Shown in pieces: positions 30,304-41,800 of a stretch of DNA of 64,000 nucleotides (within the stretch, counting starts at the first letter, position 1; the number at the start of each line of letters is the position of its first letter). Under the pieces are notes generated by a model, which worked only from the letters and a program-made list of their open reading frames with translations, had not been told where the DNA came from and searched no databases. A program made the position numbers and the translations under genes. The stretch lies in NCBI GenBank assembly GCA_036245525.1, contig BTPG01000005.1, positions 117,681,884 through 117,745,883 on the forward strand, written 5' to 3'. The stretch is from Semisulcospira habei. Taxonomy: Eukaryota > Mollusca > Gastropoda > Semisulcospiridae.

Positions 30304-31068
30304 TCCACACAATGGTAACATAACACACTTTTCTCAACCATGCCGTCCTAATGTTTACCCGGAATGTGTTTACACAACACGGTCAGTGCTAGGCCAAACA
30401 AAGTCTTTGTGGCACTCCACTGTTTTATTATTTAGCAGCTGTCAGCCCTGAATAGACGTCATGTTCTAACTGGTATATTTTAAACTTAAACTTGTGTACA
30501 CACACACACACCACCCATTACCCCCCCCCCCCCCCCCCCCTCAGACTGGGCGAGCAGGTTTTGTGTGCTGTAGTGCATAGCGTGTTATTGCTTTCAGTTC
30601 CCAGCGGGGTGGGACACTATCCCACTGTAATTGTTTCAATTCCAATGCCATGTGTGTGTCAACCGTCACTTTGAAAACATGTTATATCTTGAGCCAAACA
30701 GGTTTTGTTAGAGGTAGGTAACACACACACACACTGACACACACGCACACACACGCGCGCGCAAACACACACACACACATACATACTCACACACACACAA
30801 ACACACACACGCACACATACACATAAACAGACACACATACACATGAACAGACACACATACACACACACATACCGACTCTCTCACTTGTTAATCCCTCTAA
30901 CGTAGTTCATATGTCTGTGGCAGCAGCATTTCTATGTACCTGTACACAACCCGTTGCTACTGACTTTTATCTTTTATCTATGCATGAAAAAACATAATCA
31001 GTATGCACTGAGAAAAAAGCAATTACCTGCTTACATAGATCGATTTAACACAACCAGCACTCTGATCA

Positions 31069-31448
31069 TGAACAGTCTGAGAAGGCTCCTCGGGATACGC
31101 TGGCCGGACAAAATCAGCAACGAGGAATTGTGGCAGCGGACAAAGCAGAAGCCTGCAGAAGTGGAGCTTCAACAACGCCGCTGGAGATGGATAGGTCACA
31201 CACTACGCAAGCCAGCAACCAACACCACAAAGCAAGCCCTAAGATGGAACCCACAGGGAAAAAGGAAGAGAGGTCGGCCACGAAACACCTGGCGACGTGA
31301 CCTGGAGACAGATGCCAAGAAGATGGGCCACACCTGGGGACAGCTGGAGAGACTCGCCCAGGACAGAGACGGCTGGAGGGACCTTGACGGCGGCCTATGC
31401 CCCAGGGGGGGGGGGGGGGGGGGGTGATGGGCGTAAGTAAGTAAGTAA
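31069..31448 (+). mobile_element. 5'-truncated LINE, GTAA-tailed family, 3' fragment
   Basis: The 12-bp duplication GCACTCTGATCA flanks it (31057-31068 and 31449-31460). It encodes only the RT C-terminus ([19 protein letters not shown] and [19 protein letters not shown]), then a poly-G run and a (GTAA)n tail. The near full-length member of this family is at 56483-62002. Confidence 0.9.
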
Positions 31449-32319
31449 GCACTCTGATCAAGTAGGGACCAAGTGAACTTTTAAACAAACACACACGCGC
31501 ACTAACACTAACACACATACACACAGACACGCATACACAACTTACTGGTATGACAGTGCTGATGTCATAACATCTCATCCGGTAAATAGTCCCATGCATA
31601 CATAAAAACAAACCTATCCGAAAAAAAATTAACACTAACTGGCAAGAATTAGTCCGATCCGGTCATGTCTGAGGCTAAAAACGATCTCGGTCTTTCCAAA
31701 ATGTTATGCATATTTTTAAGAGCAAACAACCCGATGAGTCTTACCCGACCAGACTGGCCGAGCAAGTTTTGTGAGCTCGGTTTCTGTACACTGTATCGTG
31801 TTATTGATTTTCAGTGGGGTGGGTCACTGCACATGACACCGCAATCTATTCATATGGCATTTCAAACCCACTGCCAGTGAGTGCCAACTGGCACTTGATA
31901 ATAAACAACATGCGTTATGTCTTGACTGAAACTGTATTCCTAATACTAATATCACAATGGTGACCCCCGAGGTAAGCTGATAGGTTTTAAACAGGGAGAT
32001 TGAATAAAAGTGAAGACAACACGCAACACATTTAATTGTTTTTAGTTACTCTTGTCTCAGCTAGTTAGAGTGGTAAGGGTCTCTTTAATCTGTGAAGCAT
32101 GCCATTCATAAACCCACTGTGAGAGATAATAGCCCTTATAGGACAGACAAGTCTTGTCTTGGGTAAACGTAAAACTTTACTGGCTATATGGCTGAGTGGT
32201 GTAAATGTATAAAGTTACTGTTGTATTACTTCCTAGAAAAACATGATTTTGCTTGTTAATAAATTTCAATATTACCTACAGTTTTGTTTTTTGTTTTTAA
32301 TTTTTTATATTATGATAAA

Positions 32320-32721
32320 ATGAATCAAGACGAATTACTTCTATTGAATGATATCAATGCTGTAGAGAACAAAGACTTAGACTCAAAAAAACAGCGTCTT
32401 TTGTCTGTAGTTGTTTCAGGCAAATCAAAAGCATATCTAGGAAAACAATACATGACAGAAGACATAGAATCTCTCACCGCTGACGAGCTAATCAAACTTT
32501 ATTCAAAATATGAAAACCACATTGCTTCACTAATGACTCGTGATTTAATAATAATAATAATAATACATAGTTTTTATATAGCGCCCTTCCCCACAAACAG
32601 CAAACCCGGAGCGCTTTACAGCACATAAAAAATAAAAATTAAAAAGGAGAAAAAATTAGAACGCACTCACTCTTTAAATAAACATCTGCTCGCACCATGT
32701 AGGTGCATTCCTAACATGAAA

Positions 32722-32816
<95 letters not shown>

Positions 32817-33481
32817 CCTATCTACATGGGGAAACAACCAACATTTCCAGGCAGCACATCCAGACTAAGCTAATCTTGATATGCTACCTGGAAAAGATGG
32901 GTCTTCAAATTTGTTTTGAAGGTCAACAGGGTAGGGGAATAGTGGAAGTGAGTTCCAGACGTGAGGGGCCTGATAACTGAAAGAACGGGCACCAGCAGTT
33001 TTTAGGCTGACTCTGGGCTGAACGAGCAGTTTTTGTGAGCTTGAGCGTAGACTTCTACTAGGATTGTGTGATGCAAGGGAAGAAGACAGATATGCAGGAA
33101 GCGTATTGTCAGTGTTTGTATGCCAAAGTGGCCAGCTTGTACTCTATTCTCTGTTTGACAGGCAGCCAGTGGGTGTGTCGATCTCTTGTATGTCTATACA
33201 CAAAAGCAATGAGTCACTTTCTACCTGTAGACACTGATAGTTTATCACACGACCTTGAAAGCAATCCTATTGTTTCAAGTTCAGTTGGCAAATTAGCATG
33301 CGTCATGTTTTACAAGTTTGGCAATTACCTTGCACCTGTCGTAACATTGCTTGTTACCGGGAGTCATATTGATTTCTCCAAAATAAATTTTCAAGAAAAA
33401 GAAAAGGATGGACCAAATAGACGAGAACAAGACGACCCCACAACAGAACCCTGTTTTGACGCAGGTTCAAACAGTTACTAA
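32320..33481 (+). pseudogene. Polinton-2 copy of the 175-residue protein, interrupted
   Basis: The first 75 codons (32320-32545) match Polinton-1, then a repeat insertion intervenes, and homology resumes with SLVCLYTKAMSHFLPVD near 33181 to the stop at 33481. A few bases of the original gene are missing at the junction. The downstream 162-residue gene overlaps its end as in Polinton-1. Confidence 0.9.
32546..33180. repeat. Dispersed repeat insertion with (ATA)n end and CA microsatellite
   Basis: It begins AATAATAATAAT, then TTTATATAGCGCCCTTCC, and GAGCGCTTTACAG, motifs that I associate with a widespread class of invertebrate repeats. A (CA)n tract lies at about 32730-32815. The remainder (32820-33180) is unique-looking. 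I see no target duplication; instead about three bases of the target are lost. Its class is unknown to me. Confidence 0.65.
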
Positions 33482-33896
33482 ACCAAAAAACCCTGGTAGA
33501 GTTAAGGCAGGAAAAAGATTAGCCGAATATAACAGACAAAAAATATTACAGCTTCAAGCACAAACAGAAAAGGCTCATGAAACTGACCAGGCGTCAGCAC
33601 CATCAGGACCAGTGACAATACCAACACCGACAGGACCATCAGGACTGTCAGGACCCTCTTCCCCATCACACCCACAACAAAGTGAGAGACTAACAACTGA
33701 CCCCAAACCTCAAACAACAAAATATATAGTTGCTGGATTTGTTGCCGGATTTGGTTACGTAGCTTACCAATTATACAAAAAATACAAATCACAGACTCGT
33801 ACAGTGTCCAAAAAATCAGACACTCCAAAAACAAAACCAGAAGTCGCCACATTACCAGTAGCATCCAAAGCCATTGACCCATTTTTCATGCAATAA
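33408..33896 (+). CDS. Polinton-2 single-pass membrane protein (162 aa)
   Basis: This is the homologue of 14600-15073, with the same PGRVKAGKRLAEYN block, hydrophobic helix (YIVAGFVAGFGYVAYQLY) and basic tail. The middle has a Pro/Gly/Ser-rich stretch (TIPTPTGPSGLSGPSS) not found in Polinton-1, so the linker is length-variable. The frame is intact, and it overlaps the end of the 175-residue gene. Confidence 0.75.
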   Translation: MDQIDENKTTPQQNPVLTQVQTVTKPKNPGRVKAGKRLAEYNRQKILQLQAQTEKAHETDQASAPSGPVTIPTPTGPSGLSGPSSPSHPQQSERLTTDPKPQTTKYIVAGFVAGFGYVAYQLYKKYKSQTRTVSKKSDTPKTKPEVATLPVASKAIDPFFMQ

Positions 33897-33931
33897 ATAA
33901 ATTTTTTATTTTAATTTTATTGCCTAAGAAA

Positions 33932-34162
33932 ATGAGCGACTCAAAGAACTTAATGAACCTTGTGTATCACTCTGCTGTAATTAGTGGACTAGCAGTAGCT
34001 TACTCTATGCTGGGAAAAAATCTACTCAAAATGAAATCAGCAGACTTGAGTAGATTAGACTTTGAAGACAGCGCAAAGCTAATTGCAGTTGTTACTGCGT
34101 CAATTGCGACGAAAGACTTTATCGTCAAGCAGGGAATTATTCCAGAAAATGTTTCTATGTAA
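33932..34162 (+). CDS. Polinton-2 small membrane protein (76 aa)
   Basis: This is the intact homologue of 14334-14564, with the same length from the ATG at 33932 (an in-frame extension upstream begins at 33920 but is not conserved). YSMLGKNLLKMKSADL and KQGIIPENV are preserved. Confidence 0.8.
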   Translation: MSDSKNLMNLVYHSAVISGLAVAYSMLGKNLLKMKSADLSRLDFEDSAKLIAVVTASIATKDFIVKQGIIPENVSM

Positions 34163-34173
34163 ATAAAATAAGT

Positions 34174-34608
34174 ATGGCGACGATAGCTATTATGATTGGT
34201 GGTGCCATGGTCAATGCATTGGCTTTCAGTGGATCAAATTATCTCTTTTCAAAAATGGGTAGAGAAGAATCAGCAGAGGAAATGAAGCGCCACAATGAGG
34301 CGTCTGAAAAACTTGCTCAAGCGCAACAAGAGTATGAAAAGAATAGAATTGAGAAACTTGATTTCATTAATGAAACACTCAGGCTTGAAGGTCACGCACA
34401 ACATACGTTTTCAAATACAGAAGACGCAATTCGTGAGTATTTTTTAGTCACTGGTAATGACATGTCTATCCCAAAACTGAAACTAAGTGACTATTACAAA
34501 CCGAGTACAGAACAAAGAAATGGAGAGATAATTTTTGTTCTAGTGGGAATGACATTTGTATATTTTACTGGACTTTATATTGCTAGAAGAAATGAACGTC
34601 AAAAATAA
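34174..34608 (+). CDS. Polinton-2 two-helix membrane protein (144 aa)
   Basis: This is the intact homologue of 13888-14322, with identical length. Both hydrophobic ends and the EEMKRHNEASEKLAQAQQEY coiled region are conserved. Its end overlaps the integrase start by 17 bp, as in Polinton-1. Confidence 0.8.
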   Translation: MATIAIMIGGAMVNALAFSGSNYLFSKMGREESAEEMKRHNEASEKLAQAQQEYEKNRIEKLDFINETLRLEGHAQHTFSNTEDAIREYFLVTGNDMSIPKLKLSDYYKPSTEQRNGEIIFVLVGMTFVYFTGLYIARRNERQK

Positions 34609-35554
34609 ACTATCAAAAATATATTACTCCCCAATTGGATATTGGAAAGGACAAACAGCTATTCAGAAATTACACGCGGCTGTAGGCGGTGATGTAACAC
34701 TCAATCAAGTCAAACAATGGTTACAGAGACAGGCAATTTGGCAGATATATTTACCTGCACCAAGAAAAATAACAAGACCTCATTTTGAAAACACAACACC
34801 AAACGACACGCATCAAATGGATCTCCTGTTCCTACCCCATGACACAATAAGAAAAAAAAGATACAAATACGCACTGACTGTTGTAGACATAGCTTCAAGG
34901 TACAAAGACGCTGAACCCATATCTGACAAGACTGCTACCACAGTTGCTACAGCATTATCAAAGATATATAGTCGAGGCCCTTTAAGATACCCCAGACTCG
35001 TACAGGTTGATGACGGATCTGAATTTAAGGGTGCTGTTAACCAGTTATTTGCGAAGCACGGCGTACTGGTTAGACGAGGCATTCCAGGCGTTCACAGATC
35101 ACAGGCAATTGTAGAGAATTTCAATAAACAGTTATCAGAAAGACTTTTTAGTTACCAGTATTCTAAGGAACTCATGCATGACATGCCTAACACGGAGTGG
35201 GTAAAGAGATTACCAGCTGTGATAAAAGCAATGAATAATGAAGGACATGTAAAACTTGCTGATGCTATTAAATTGAAATCAATGACAGAGCCAAAAACAA
35301 CAGCACCACCTCCAGACACAAGTTTATTTACTAAACAGGTAAGATATTTATATCAACCAGGTGAGTCTGAGAACGACGTGAAGCGCAGAGCGACAGACCC
35401 CATCTGGTCAACGTCTGTACACAATATAAAAAAAATAATTCCTGGTGCTGATGCAACAATATATTACCTGTATGACCCTGCACCGCAGAGGGCATTTGTC
35501 AGAGAAGAATTACAGATTATTCCCCCAGACACCGTTACTCATTTCAGTAACTAA
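34592..35554 (+). CDS. Polinton-2 rve integrase (320 aa)
   Basis: The frame is intact and the catalytic context HQMDLLFLP, VQVDDGSEF and AIVENFNKQ is identical to Polinton-1, with 35-residue spacing. It could still act in trans on related termini (inference). It converges on, and overlaps, the 3' end of the polymerase pseudogene. Confidence 0.93.
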   Translation: MNVKNKLSKIYYSPIGYWKGQTAIQKLHAAVGGDVTLNQVKQWLQRQAIWQIYLPAPRKITRPHFENTTPNDTHQMDLLFLPHDTIRKKRYKYALTVVDIASRYKDAEPISDKTATTVATALSKIYSRGPLRYPRLVQVDDGSEFKGAVNQLFAKHGVLVRRGIPGVHRSQAIVENFNKQLSERLFSYQYSKELMHDMPNTEWVKRLPAVIKAMNNEGHVKLADAIKLKSMTEPKTTAPPPDTSLFTKQVRYLYQPGESENDVKRRATDPIWSTSVHNIKKIIPGADATIYYLYDPAPQRAFVREELQIIPPDTVTHFSN

Positions 35555-38500
35555 CTCGTTGATTAATTCATCAACCAGTTCATCGGCTATTTTCTTCAGA
35601 TAACTTGAGCCTGTAGTGTCCAGGCGCATAAGCTTTTTCCTTAGTGTGAAACACTTGTTTTGTGTCCCCAACTGCAAGTGACTTCTTATTTGTTTGAATC
35701 ATTTCAAGATTATGTTTGTTCGATCTCAGTGACTTGTTTGGATAATCAGGCATTAATGCACCATCTAACACTTGCTTGTAATGTTCATGACGAATGTCTT
35801 TATTTTTTATTGCTGTTTTTTTTTTATTCCTTTGGCTTTCGACTGACTTCGCTTTTGGTGCAGTATAGAATACATTTTGATCTAAGTCCAACGTACTCAA
35901 CTATCGGCGCACCATTCAGTTCATCCTTAAACTTTCCAGGCACTTTTTTGTTTTGTGTGCTAAACAGTGGATGATCTTTTGGATAGTCAGATGTGTCGTA
36001 CATATGTAACTCTGTTTTCATGTCTTCATAAAAGTCTTCAGTAGGCACATCAATGATCATAGAGTAGTGTCAGTGTATAGCAGACGACACTCAGGATATT
36101 TTGGTTTGAAGTAATCATAATAAAATTCAAGCATCAACAGTTTTGACAACTCAAGAATTGCCATACCAATGAATACTGGCTTGTCCAGTTTAACAATCTT
36201 TTTTTTGAGTGATACAGCATACAATGATGAATGAAACTCTTTATACCCTGTGTACTGTGGCTTACCTGTAAGTTTAATTGCACCCGATTCAGTTGTTACT
36301 AGTCTCACATCTTTGCGGTGATGAGGATTTTCCATTGTCTTGCCAAAACAGGAATTGTTCATAAGCTTAAAGAAGTCTTTGTCAAATGCAGTGTTGCCGT
36401 CTCTGGCACGCAATGTTGTGTTTTCATTATGTAATCTTTCATGAAAGCACTTTGATCAAATTGAATGCCTCTGTGAACTTTCTTTAGTACTAACCCATGT
36501 CTGATGTAAAACTGCAACAAGCGATAATGGCAAACATAATTGAATTTGTCATTCAAATTTGGTACAAGTTTGGTGTCTTCCTTTTTTCCCTGTCATACTC
36601 ATTTTTTCAACAGCCAATGGATAATCATTATGATTATTGTGTAGATGGTGTGGGTACTCCAGGTCTACTTCAAAGATCCAACCCTTTGCGTCGTTTCAGT
36701 CAAGAGTCATAATATAGTCTGTTAACCCTGACTGTGTTACATTATACTGTGACAAATCATGCAGACAAAAGTTTTTCAAGGGCAGTAATTCACACATCGC
36801 GTATCCATACAAATTGTTAGCGTCCAAGTAGGTAATGAATGACCTTGACCCAGGGCTTGAGGGGTCAAAGTCAAGGTCGTCCAGATATTTATTATTTGCT
36901 CTGGCATAATTGTTCGCTGCAATACTAATTCCTCCCCTCAATCCGCGTTCCACCATTTCACCCATCGTACGATCAGACAACAGGTCTATAGATATCTTGC
37001 TGGATTTCAAAAATGCATCCCATGTCATGCCAGGACTAGTTATGTAACATGCTGGGTCAAGACTGTAGTGCGACAAACCCTTTTCACGGTAACTTTCAAA
37101 TACGTCTGCTAGCAAGCAAACGTCAGCTTTCAAGTACTGGTCATGGTAGTCACCAATCGTCTGACACCCTAATTTACCCCATGCATCAAGAGCATGTTGG
37201 TATTCAGAGTCAGAAATACCTTTACCATTAAGTGTTGAATAAAATTTATCTTTTGGAGGTAGTCTCCTTTCCTCAAACACAACCCACTCACTGATGTACT
37301 CGTACGGATACACACCTTTCTTAATCAAGTCTGGCTCCAAATATTTACTCGTTATTGGATACTCAGTCAGTCCTTCTGCCAAACTAGCAAGTGCTGAGGG
37401 CAAATGTTGCATAGAGTCATAAAATGCTAATTTATCTAACCTAAAAGTCAAGTACTTTTCAGTTGTTTGGGCAATACAATTTATGTTTTTGTAAGACTCA
37501 TCTACAGCCTGCATGATAATGTGTGAATCATATCCCTTGAGATTGTGAAAAAAGATAGGTAACTTGTATGTCTTAGGATCTGTTTTTAATAACAAGTTAC
37601 AATTGTTATGTGCAGCACCTCTGTAACGCCCAGTTATGTGATCATGGTCACGAACTTTGTTACCTCCTATAGGTTGTTCACAAATCCAACACATCTCAGC
37701 TGTATCAAATTTCAGTTTGTCTTCTTCTGTCATCACCAAAGGCATCTGACTTGTTGTGAGATATTGTACTACCTGACTATACAGATGTCTCATATCTGTT
37801 AAAAACAAACATGCTGCATTTTCTCCTCTGTAGATAACAGGTTCTGAATGCTGTCCATCCGACATAACAATAATGTATCCGAAAGAACACACCACTTGGT
37901 CACTTAGTTTTATAGTCTTTGGTAATGACTCTGGAACAGGACCTTCATATGGTACAACCAGTGATTCAAAATCAGCATACACTACAAACGGTAGCTTTTG
38001 CTGATTTCCATAGTTCTTAAAACACACTTGACTACCAGGATCTGGATACTTAAATACAGTTTGTATGTCATCAGCTGACCTACAATGTAAAACATGTTTA
38101 TGTGCTACTGCAATAGAAGAAAACCTTTGTAAACATCTTTTACACACTTCCTGTTTCCTACCATATTTTGATACATGATTATGAATTAGACGTGACATAC
38201 TCCTGATAATTGTGTAGTGAAAGTTATTGTCATCACCAATTAATAACATGTCAACATGTTTATCTTCTGACTGTCCATAGGTTGGAGCAAGTGGTGATAC
38301 TCTAATGGGTTGTAACTTGTCAACAGAGTCATTATCCCACACAAACACATTTACAGATATACCAGGATTTAACCCCACCCGGGTCTGCCCTGGGGGACTT
38401 GGGTGGGGTTAGGTATTTTTTAGTTCCCAGGGTCACCCTGGTCAGCCCCACAGGGTGGGTTTTTCTCTCTATTCTGGGGCATGTGTTTCTGTCTACCCTT

Positions 38501-39386
38501 TGTCCATTCACCTGTATTTGCCTTTTTAAAACTCTCCCTACTGTCTGCACTGCCTGTAGCTCTTGATATTGGATGTGTGTTGCTAAATGGTCTTAGCTTT
38601 ATTTAGGCCCCATGTGTTAGGTTTATTTAATGTATTTGACCGGCTGGCGACATACATTCAATTTTTTTTTTTTTTTTTTTTTCACAAGCAGTGCAGGCAC
38701 GTCCTGAGAAAGCCTTGTTGCTGTCGGGACGTTAAGCAATGTACAATCAATCAATCAATACCAGGATTTAGTTTTTCAAACAAGTCTATGTCTTCTATTT
38801 TAACAGGGAAATCAATACCACTGAAGTTGAGTTCATTTACAAATTTAGTGTAGTTACATACACGTTCAGGTTTTGATTTTACGTGTAGTTTAGCAAGCAC
38901 ACACCACATGAAACAATAGGGGTCATTGTTCTGTATATTAACAACAGCCTTTTTGTTTGCAACCTCAGTTGGCAGTGGCAACCATGATTTACCTAATATA
39001 GGATGATACCTTGACTGTTTTAATTGTAGTTCATGTACATGACCTTCGTGCCAACCAGACCCCTTCATTTTTGCACTGTGAATTGCTTGGAGAAAGTCAG
39101 GTAATAGTCTGTCTCTAAACATGTTCTCTAATTCTCTTCTTGTGTTAACTGTGTGTTGTCTTGTTGATATATACGAGACAATCACTTCACCGTCTACTCT
39201 AGTAAATTCTATTTTTGCAACAATCTGAATCTTTACACTGCCTGTAAGAAGATTATCTTGTATGACAGAAAAAGAGTTTTTTGTTGATTCATAAACATTA
39301 TTAGTATTGGATATAGGCAAGTCTGTTGTGTGAAACACGTTTCTTAAACCTGATGAGCCTGATGGGCTTTGAGCATTGTCCGTCAT
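35510..39386 (-). pseudogene. Polinton-2 PolB, broken by SINE and frameshifts
   Basis: The N-terminal 210 residues (39386-38758) are open, then the SINE-like copy at 38372-38757 interrupts the gene. A 560-residue segment follows (38378-36696) with exonuclease and motif A regions. Further breaks lie near 36700, 36420 and 36060. The last is a one-base deletion inside the YTDTDS catalytic motif. Another frameshift lies near 35830, in a T-run. Relative to Polinton-1 the identity is high, so most lesions are recent. Confidence 0.92.
38372..38757 (+). mobile_element. SINE-like element, copy 1 (in PolB)
   Basis: It is 386 bp, with a CCCACCCGGGTCTGCC start, a T-run, and CCTTGTTGCTGTCGGGACGT before an (AATC)n tail. 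The target duplication ATACCAGGATTTA lies at 38359-38371 and 38758-38770. It has no coding capacity that I trust and no tRNA-like boxes that I can see. Confidence 0.9.
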
Positions 39387-39463
39387 TTTTATTTGTCCGA
39401 CAAAATAATAAATAAAAAAATATTACCACTGACACACCATATGTAATACTGTATTAGCTGTAG

Positions 39464-39862
39464 CTATGATAAACAAATCAACCACTTCCCTGGTGTGTGT
39501 CTTGAAGTCTTGTCCTGCAGGTGTAATATCACTTTATTGAATGTAACACTTTCAATATAACAATGTAGTTTTCTTAGTTGATCAAATATGTCTTTACACA
39601 GTGCCTCAAACCAGTGCCAGTGGTTATCATCATAAACTTTAAAAGCATTTGTCTTAAGATTGACAGTCTCGTAATCATAACGTGGTAATCCATCAGAATA
39701 TTCCAAAGTAACATTATATGTCATGTATATCTTCATTGGCACAAGCGGTGGTGTTGTGAGTTTAAAGCTGGGTTCAAACACACGTGATTTTAAGTCATAA
39801 AAACACTTAACATCTTTGAAGCACTCTGTGACATCAAACACTTTGGTTTGTCTGTCCGTCAT
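39464..39862 (-). CDS. Polinton-2 homologue of the small 114-residue protein (132 aa)
   Basis: The start is taken at the ATG at 39862, preceded by the AT-rich context seen in Polinton-1. The C-terminal IFDQLRKLHCYIESVTFNKV region matches IFKQLRKLNVYIDSVTVNKV of copy 1. The N-terminus and middle diverge and are longer (SYDLKSRVFEPS-like segment). The function is unknown. Confidence 0.65.
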   Translation of the reverse strand: MTDRQTKVFDVTECFKDVKCFYDLKSRVFEPSFKLTTPPLVPMKIYMTYNVTLEYSDGLPRYDYETVNLKTNAFKVYDDNHWHWFEALCKDIFDQLRKLHCYIESVTFNKVILHLQDKTSRHTPGKWLICLS

Positions 39863-39890
39863 TTTTTTATTGGTCAAACAAAATAATAAA

Positions 39891-40496
39891 TTAATTTACT
39901 AACCCATACCCTGTGGGCTGATCTGTCTTTAAAATAAGCTTTAGATGTTTAGTTGATTTCAGTTTATTTTTTACATCATCCCATTCATGCTTATTTGGGA
40001 TGACATCGTTTTCTCTGAGGCAGTCTTCAAAGCTGTCACGATCCTTACAGTAAAACAAACAGATAAACTTTAACTGTTCACGAAAATCTTTCAATACAGC
40101 ATTATATTTCTGAGTTAGAATCCATACACTGACGTTTGCATGTCTGCCACTGAAGGCCAGTTCTGCTAATGTGTTTCTTTTCTTGACAATGTCTTTCTCT
40201 GCTGAGCAGTTATCAACAATAAACAAAGTTGGCTGTCCTTCAAATTGCTTGTAAAAAGACTGTAGGTAGTCGTTCATTTTTTTCTCAGGGTTAACTAAGT
40301 AAATGTTATGATTAGACCAAATGAATAAACGGTTGTGATAAGCTTTGTTGTGTTTGATCGTAGGACAGAATATCACTATGTTTTTGAAATGGTGGATGTA
40401 TCTTGTTTGTAATAGATCAAGTACAAATTCAGTTTTTCCACACCCTGTGGCACCACAAAACAAACCACAGTGTGGGCCGAGTGTCATCAAGTTCAT
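39891..40496 (-). CDS. Polinton-2 packaging ATPase (201 aa)
   Basis: The frame is intact, with Walker A GATGCGKT. The Walker B region reads LFIVDN where Polinton-1 has LFIVDD, so the second acidic residue, usually the catalytic Glu/Asp position, is changed to Asn. The protein may therefore be inactive although the frame is open. The start ATG is at 40496, as in Polinton-1. Confidence 0.88.
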   Translation of the reverse strand: MNLMTLGPHCGLFCGATGCGKTEFVLDLLQTRYIHHFKNIVIFCPTIKHNKAYHNRLFIWSNHNIYLVNPEKKMNDYLQSFYKQFEGQPTLFIVDNCSAEKDIVKKRNTLAELAFSGRHANVSVWILTQKYNAVLKDFREQLKFICLFYCKDRDSFEDCLRENDVIPNKHEWDDVKNKLKSTKHLKLILKTDQPTGYGLVN

Positions 40497-40515
40497 TTTA
40501 ATAAACAATATAATT

Positions 40516-41800
40516 TTAATACAAGTGCCCACTTAGTCTGCACTCTGGTATGTTCAGTTGTGCGTCATATATCAGGTACAAATATATGTTTATGGCTGCA
40601 GCAGTTTCAACCTTTTTTTGTATCTGAATTGTAATCCCGTCACTGCCGTTTTTGACAGTACGACCTGACCCATGAAGATAGTCATCGTCCGTACTGCGAA
40701 GGTCTAACCAAAGAGCATACTTATTTGTCAGGTATTGACCGATCCTAACATCATACAGATGTAAATCTTTACGCAATGTTTGCAGGTTTATCTCTAATCC
40801 TTCCACCCGCAAAATATTTTGTGATCTCATCGTAGTGTTGATAAGGTAACATTCCAGATGCATACACTTGATTAGGGCGACCTTCGATTGTACAGGATAA
40901 ATGTGTGATTTTTGGATTGTAGAATTTTTCTGAATCTCTTTTGTATGGAGCCGCTGGTTCAACAAACAACATAAGTATACCTTTCAGTGACCTGGCAGGA
41001 GTGTTCAAGTTTATGTTCCACATTGGGTCACTCTTGTCTTTATGCATTAAACTATGTCTAATCACCCTGTCATAATAAATTGGAAGTCTTGACTGATACT
41101 GATTTTGAATGAGTCTAGCTAAATCAGTGTGTGTGACAATTTCATATTCCAAAGATATGTTAGAGATCTTATATGTTGCATTGAGATCAGATGATTTTAT
41201 AATTTTGGAGTAGTCATTGAAGGTTAGTTCAAAACTCAGACGGTCATTCAGTGCTCCTTGGTAATAAGGCAAATGCGCTGTCAGGATTTCAAACTCAAGT
41301 GGAATGTAAAATCTGGTTCCATATGTTTCTGCTAATATAATGTCCTTGGCCACCCCAGTAGTTACTTTATCTCCAGCGTCGATTCGAAGTTTACCAACAT
41401 TATCAGACTGTATGCCTTGGTAAATACGATCCTCTCGTTCTTCTCTTGTGAGCCAAAGATCTTTGTAACAGTAAAACACATCAGCATCGTCAAGACTAAA
41501 CACTTCCTGTCCTTCAAGTTTTACTTTAATAGTTCTAATAATTGCTCTGCCTATATTGTTAACTAGTGTTCTGTTTACATCTGCGTCTGATGATAGTTCA
41601 ATATTAAATGCTAGGCGTGCAGTGCCAGGAACAATAACGTCACTGGGACCTAAGTTTGGAAACTTGACAGTAAGTGTTTGGTTCTGGTCTATGGTACTTG
41701 GATTATTTGTGATGACAATTGATTGTCTAATGCCCTTAACACCAAGAGGCTCACGTAGTTTTCTGTATGGGTCTAACTTTGATCTGTAAGATGATGTCAT
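40516..41800 (-). pseudogene. Polinton-2 major capsid protein, frameshifted
   Basis: The first 343 codons from 41800 follow Polinton-1 closely. At about 40770 two bases are missing just after the KPANIA codons, which makes an immediate stop; the rest of the protein continues in another frame to 40516. The block RFYIPLEFEILTAHLPYYQG is unchanged. Confidence 0.92.

Larger units (their letters stand above)
28184..32319. other. Polinton-2 noncoding end with (CA)n modules and insertions
   Basis: No element gene is visible. (CA)n tracts lie at about 28680-28760, 29840-29930, 30235-30300, 30720-30870 and 31480-31540. Modules next to them repeat: GACAGAGCTGACGTCATAAC near 29980 and GACAGTGCTGATGTCATAAC near 31550; and GGGCGAGCAGGTTTTGTG near 30547 and TGGCCGAGCAAGTTTTGTG near 31753. 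The pogo-like MITE and a LINE fragment interrupt it. A poly-C tract lies at 30517-30540. Confidence 0.7.

Noticed and set aside
29783..30868. Frames of Cys-Val repeats on the minus strand
   Set aside because: They are products of (CA)n tracts and have no conserved sequence.
31954..32260. Further coding sequence before the Polinton-2 175-residue homologue
   Set aside because: No frame is shared with Polinton-1, and the sequence is AT-rich noncoding.
38332..38550. Recurrent 70-80 residue minus-strand frame in each SINE-like copy
   Set aside because: It repeats only because the SINE repeats; it lacks a consistent start and length between copies.
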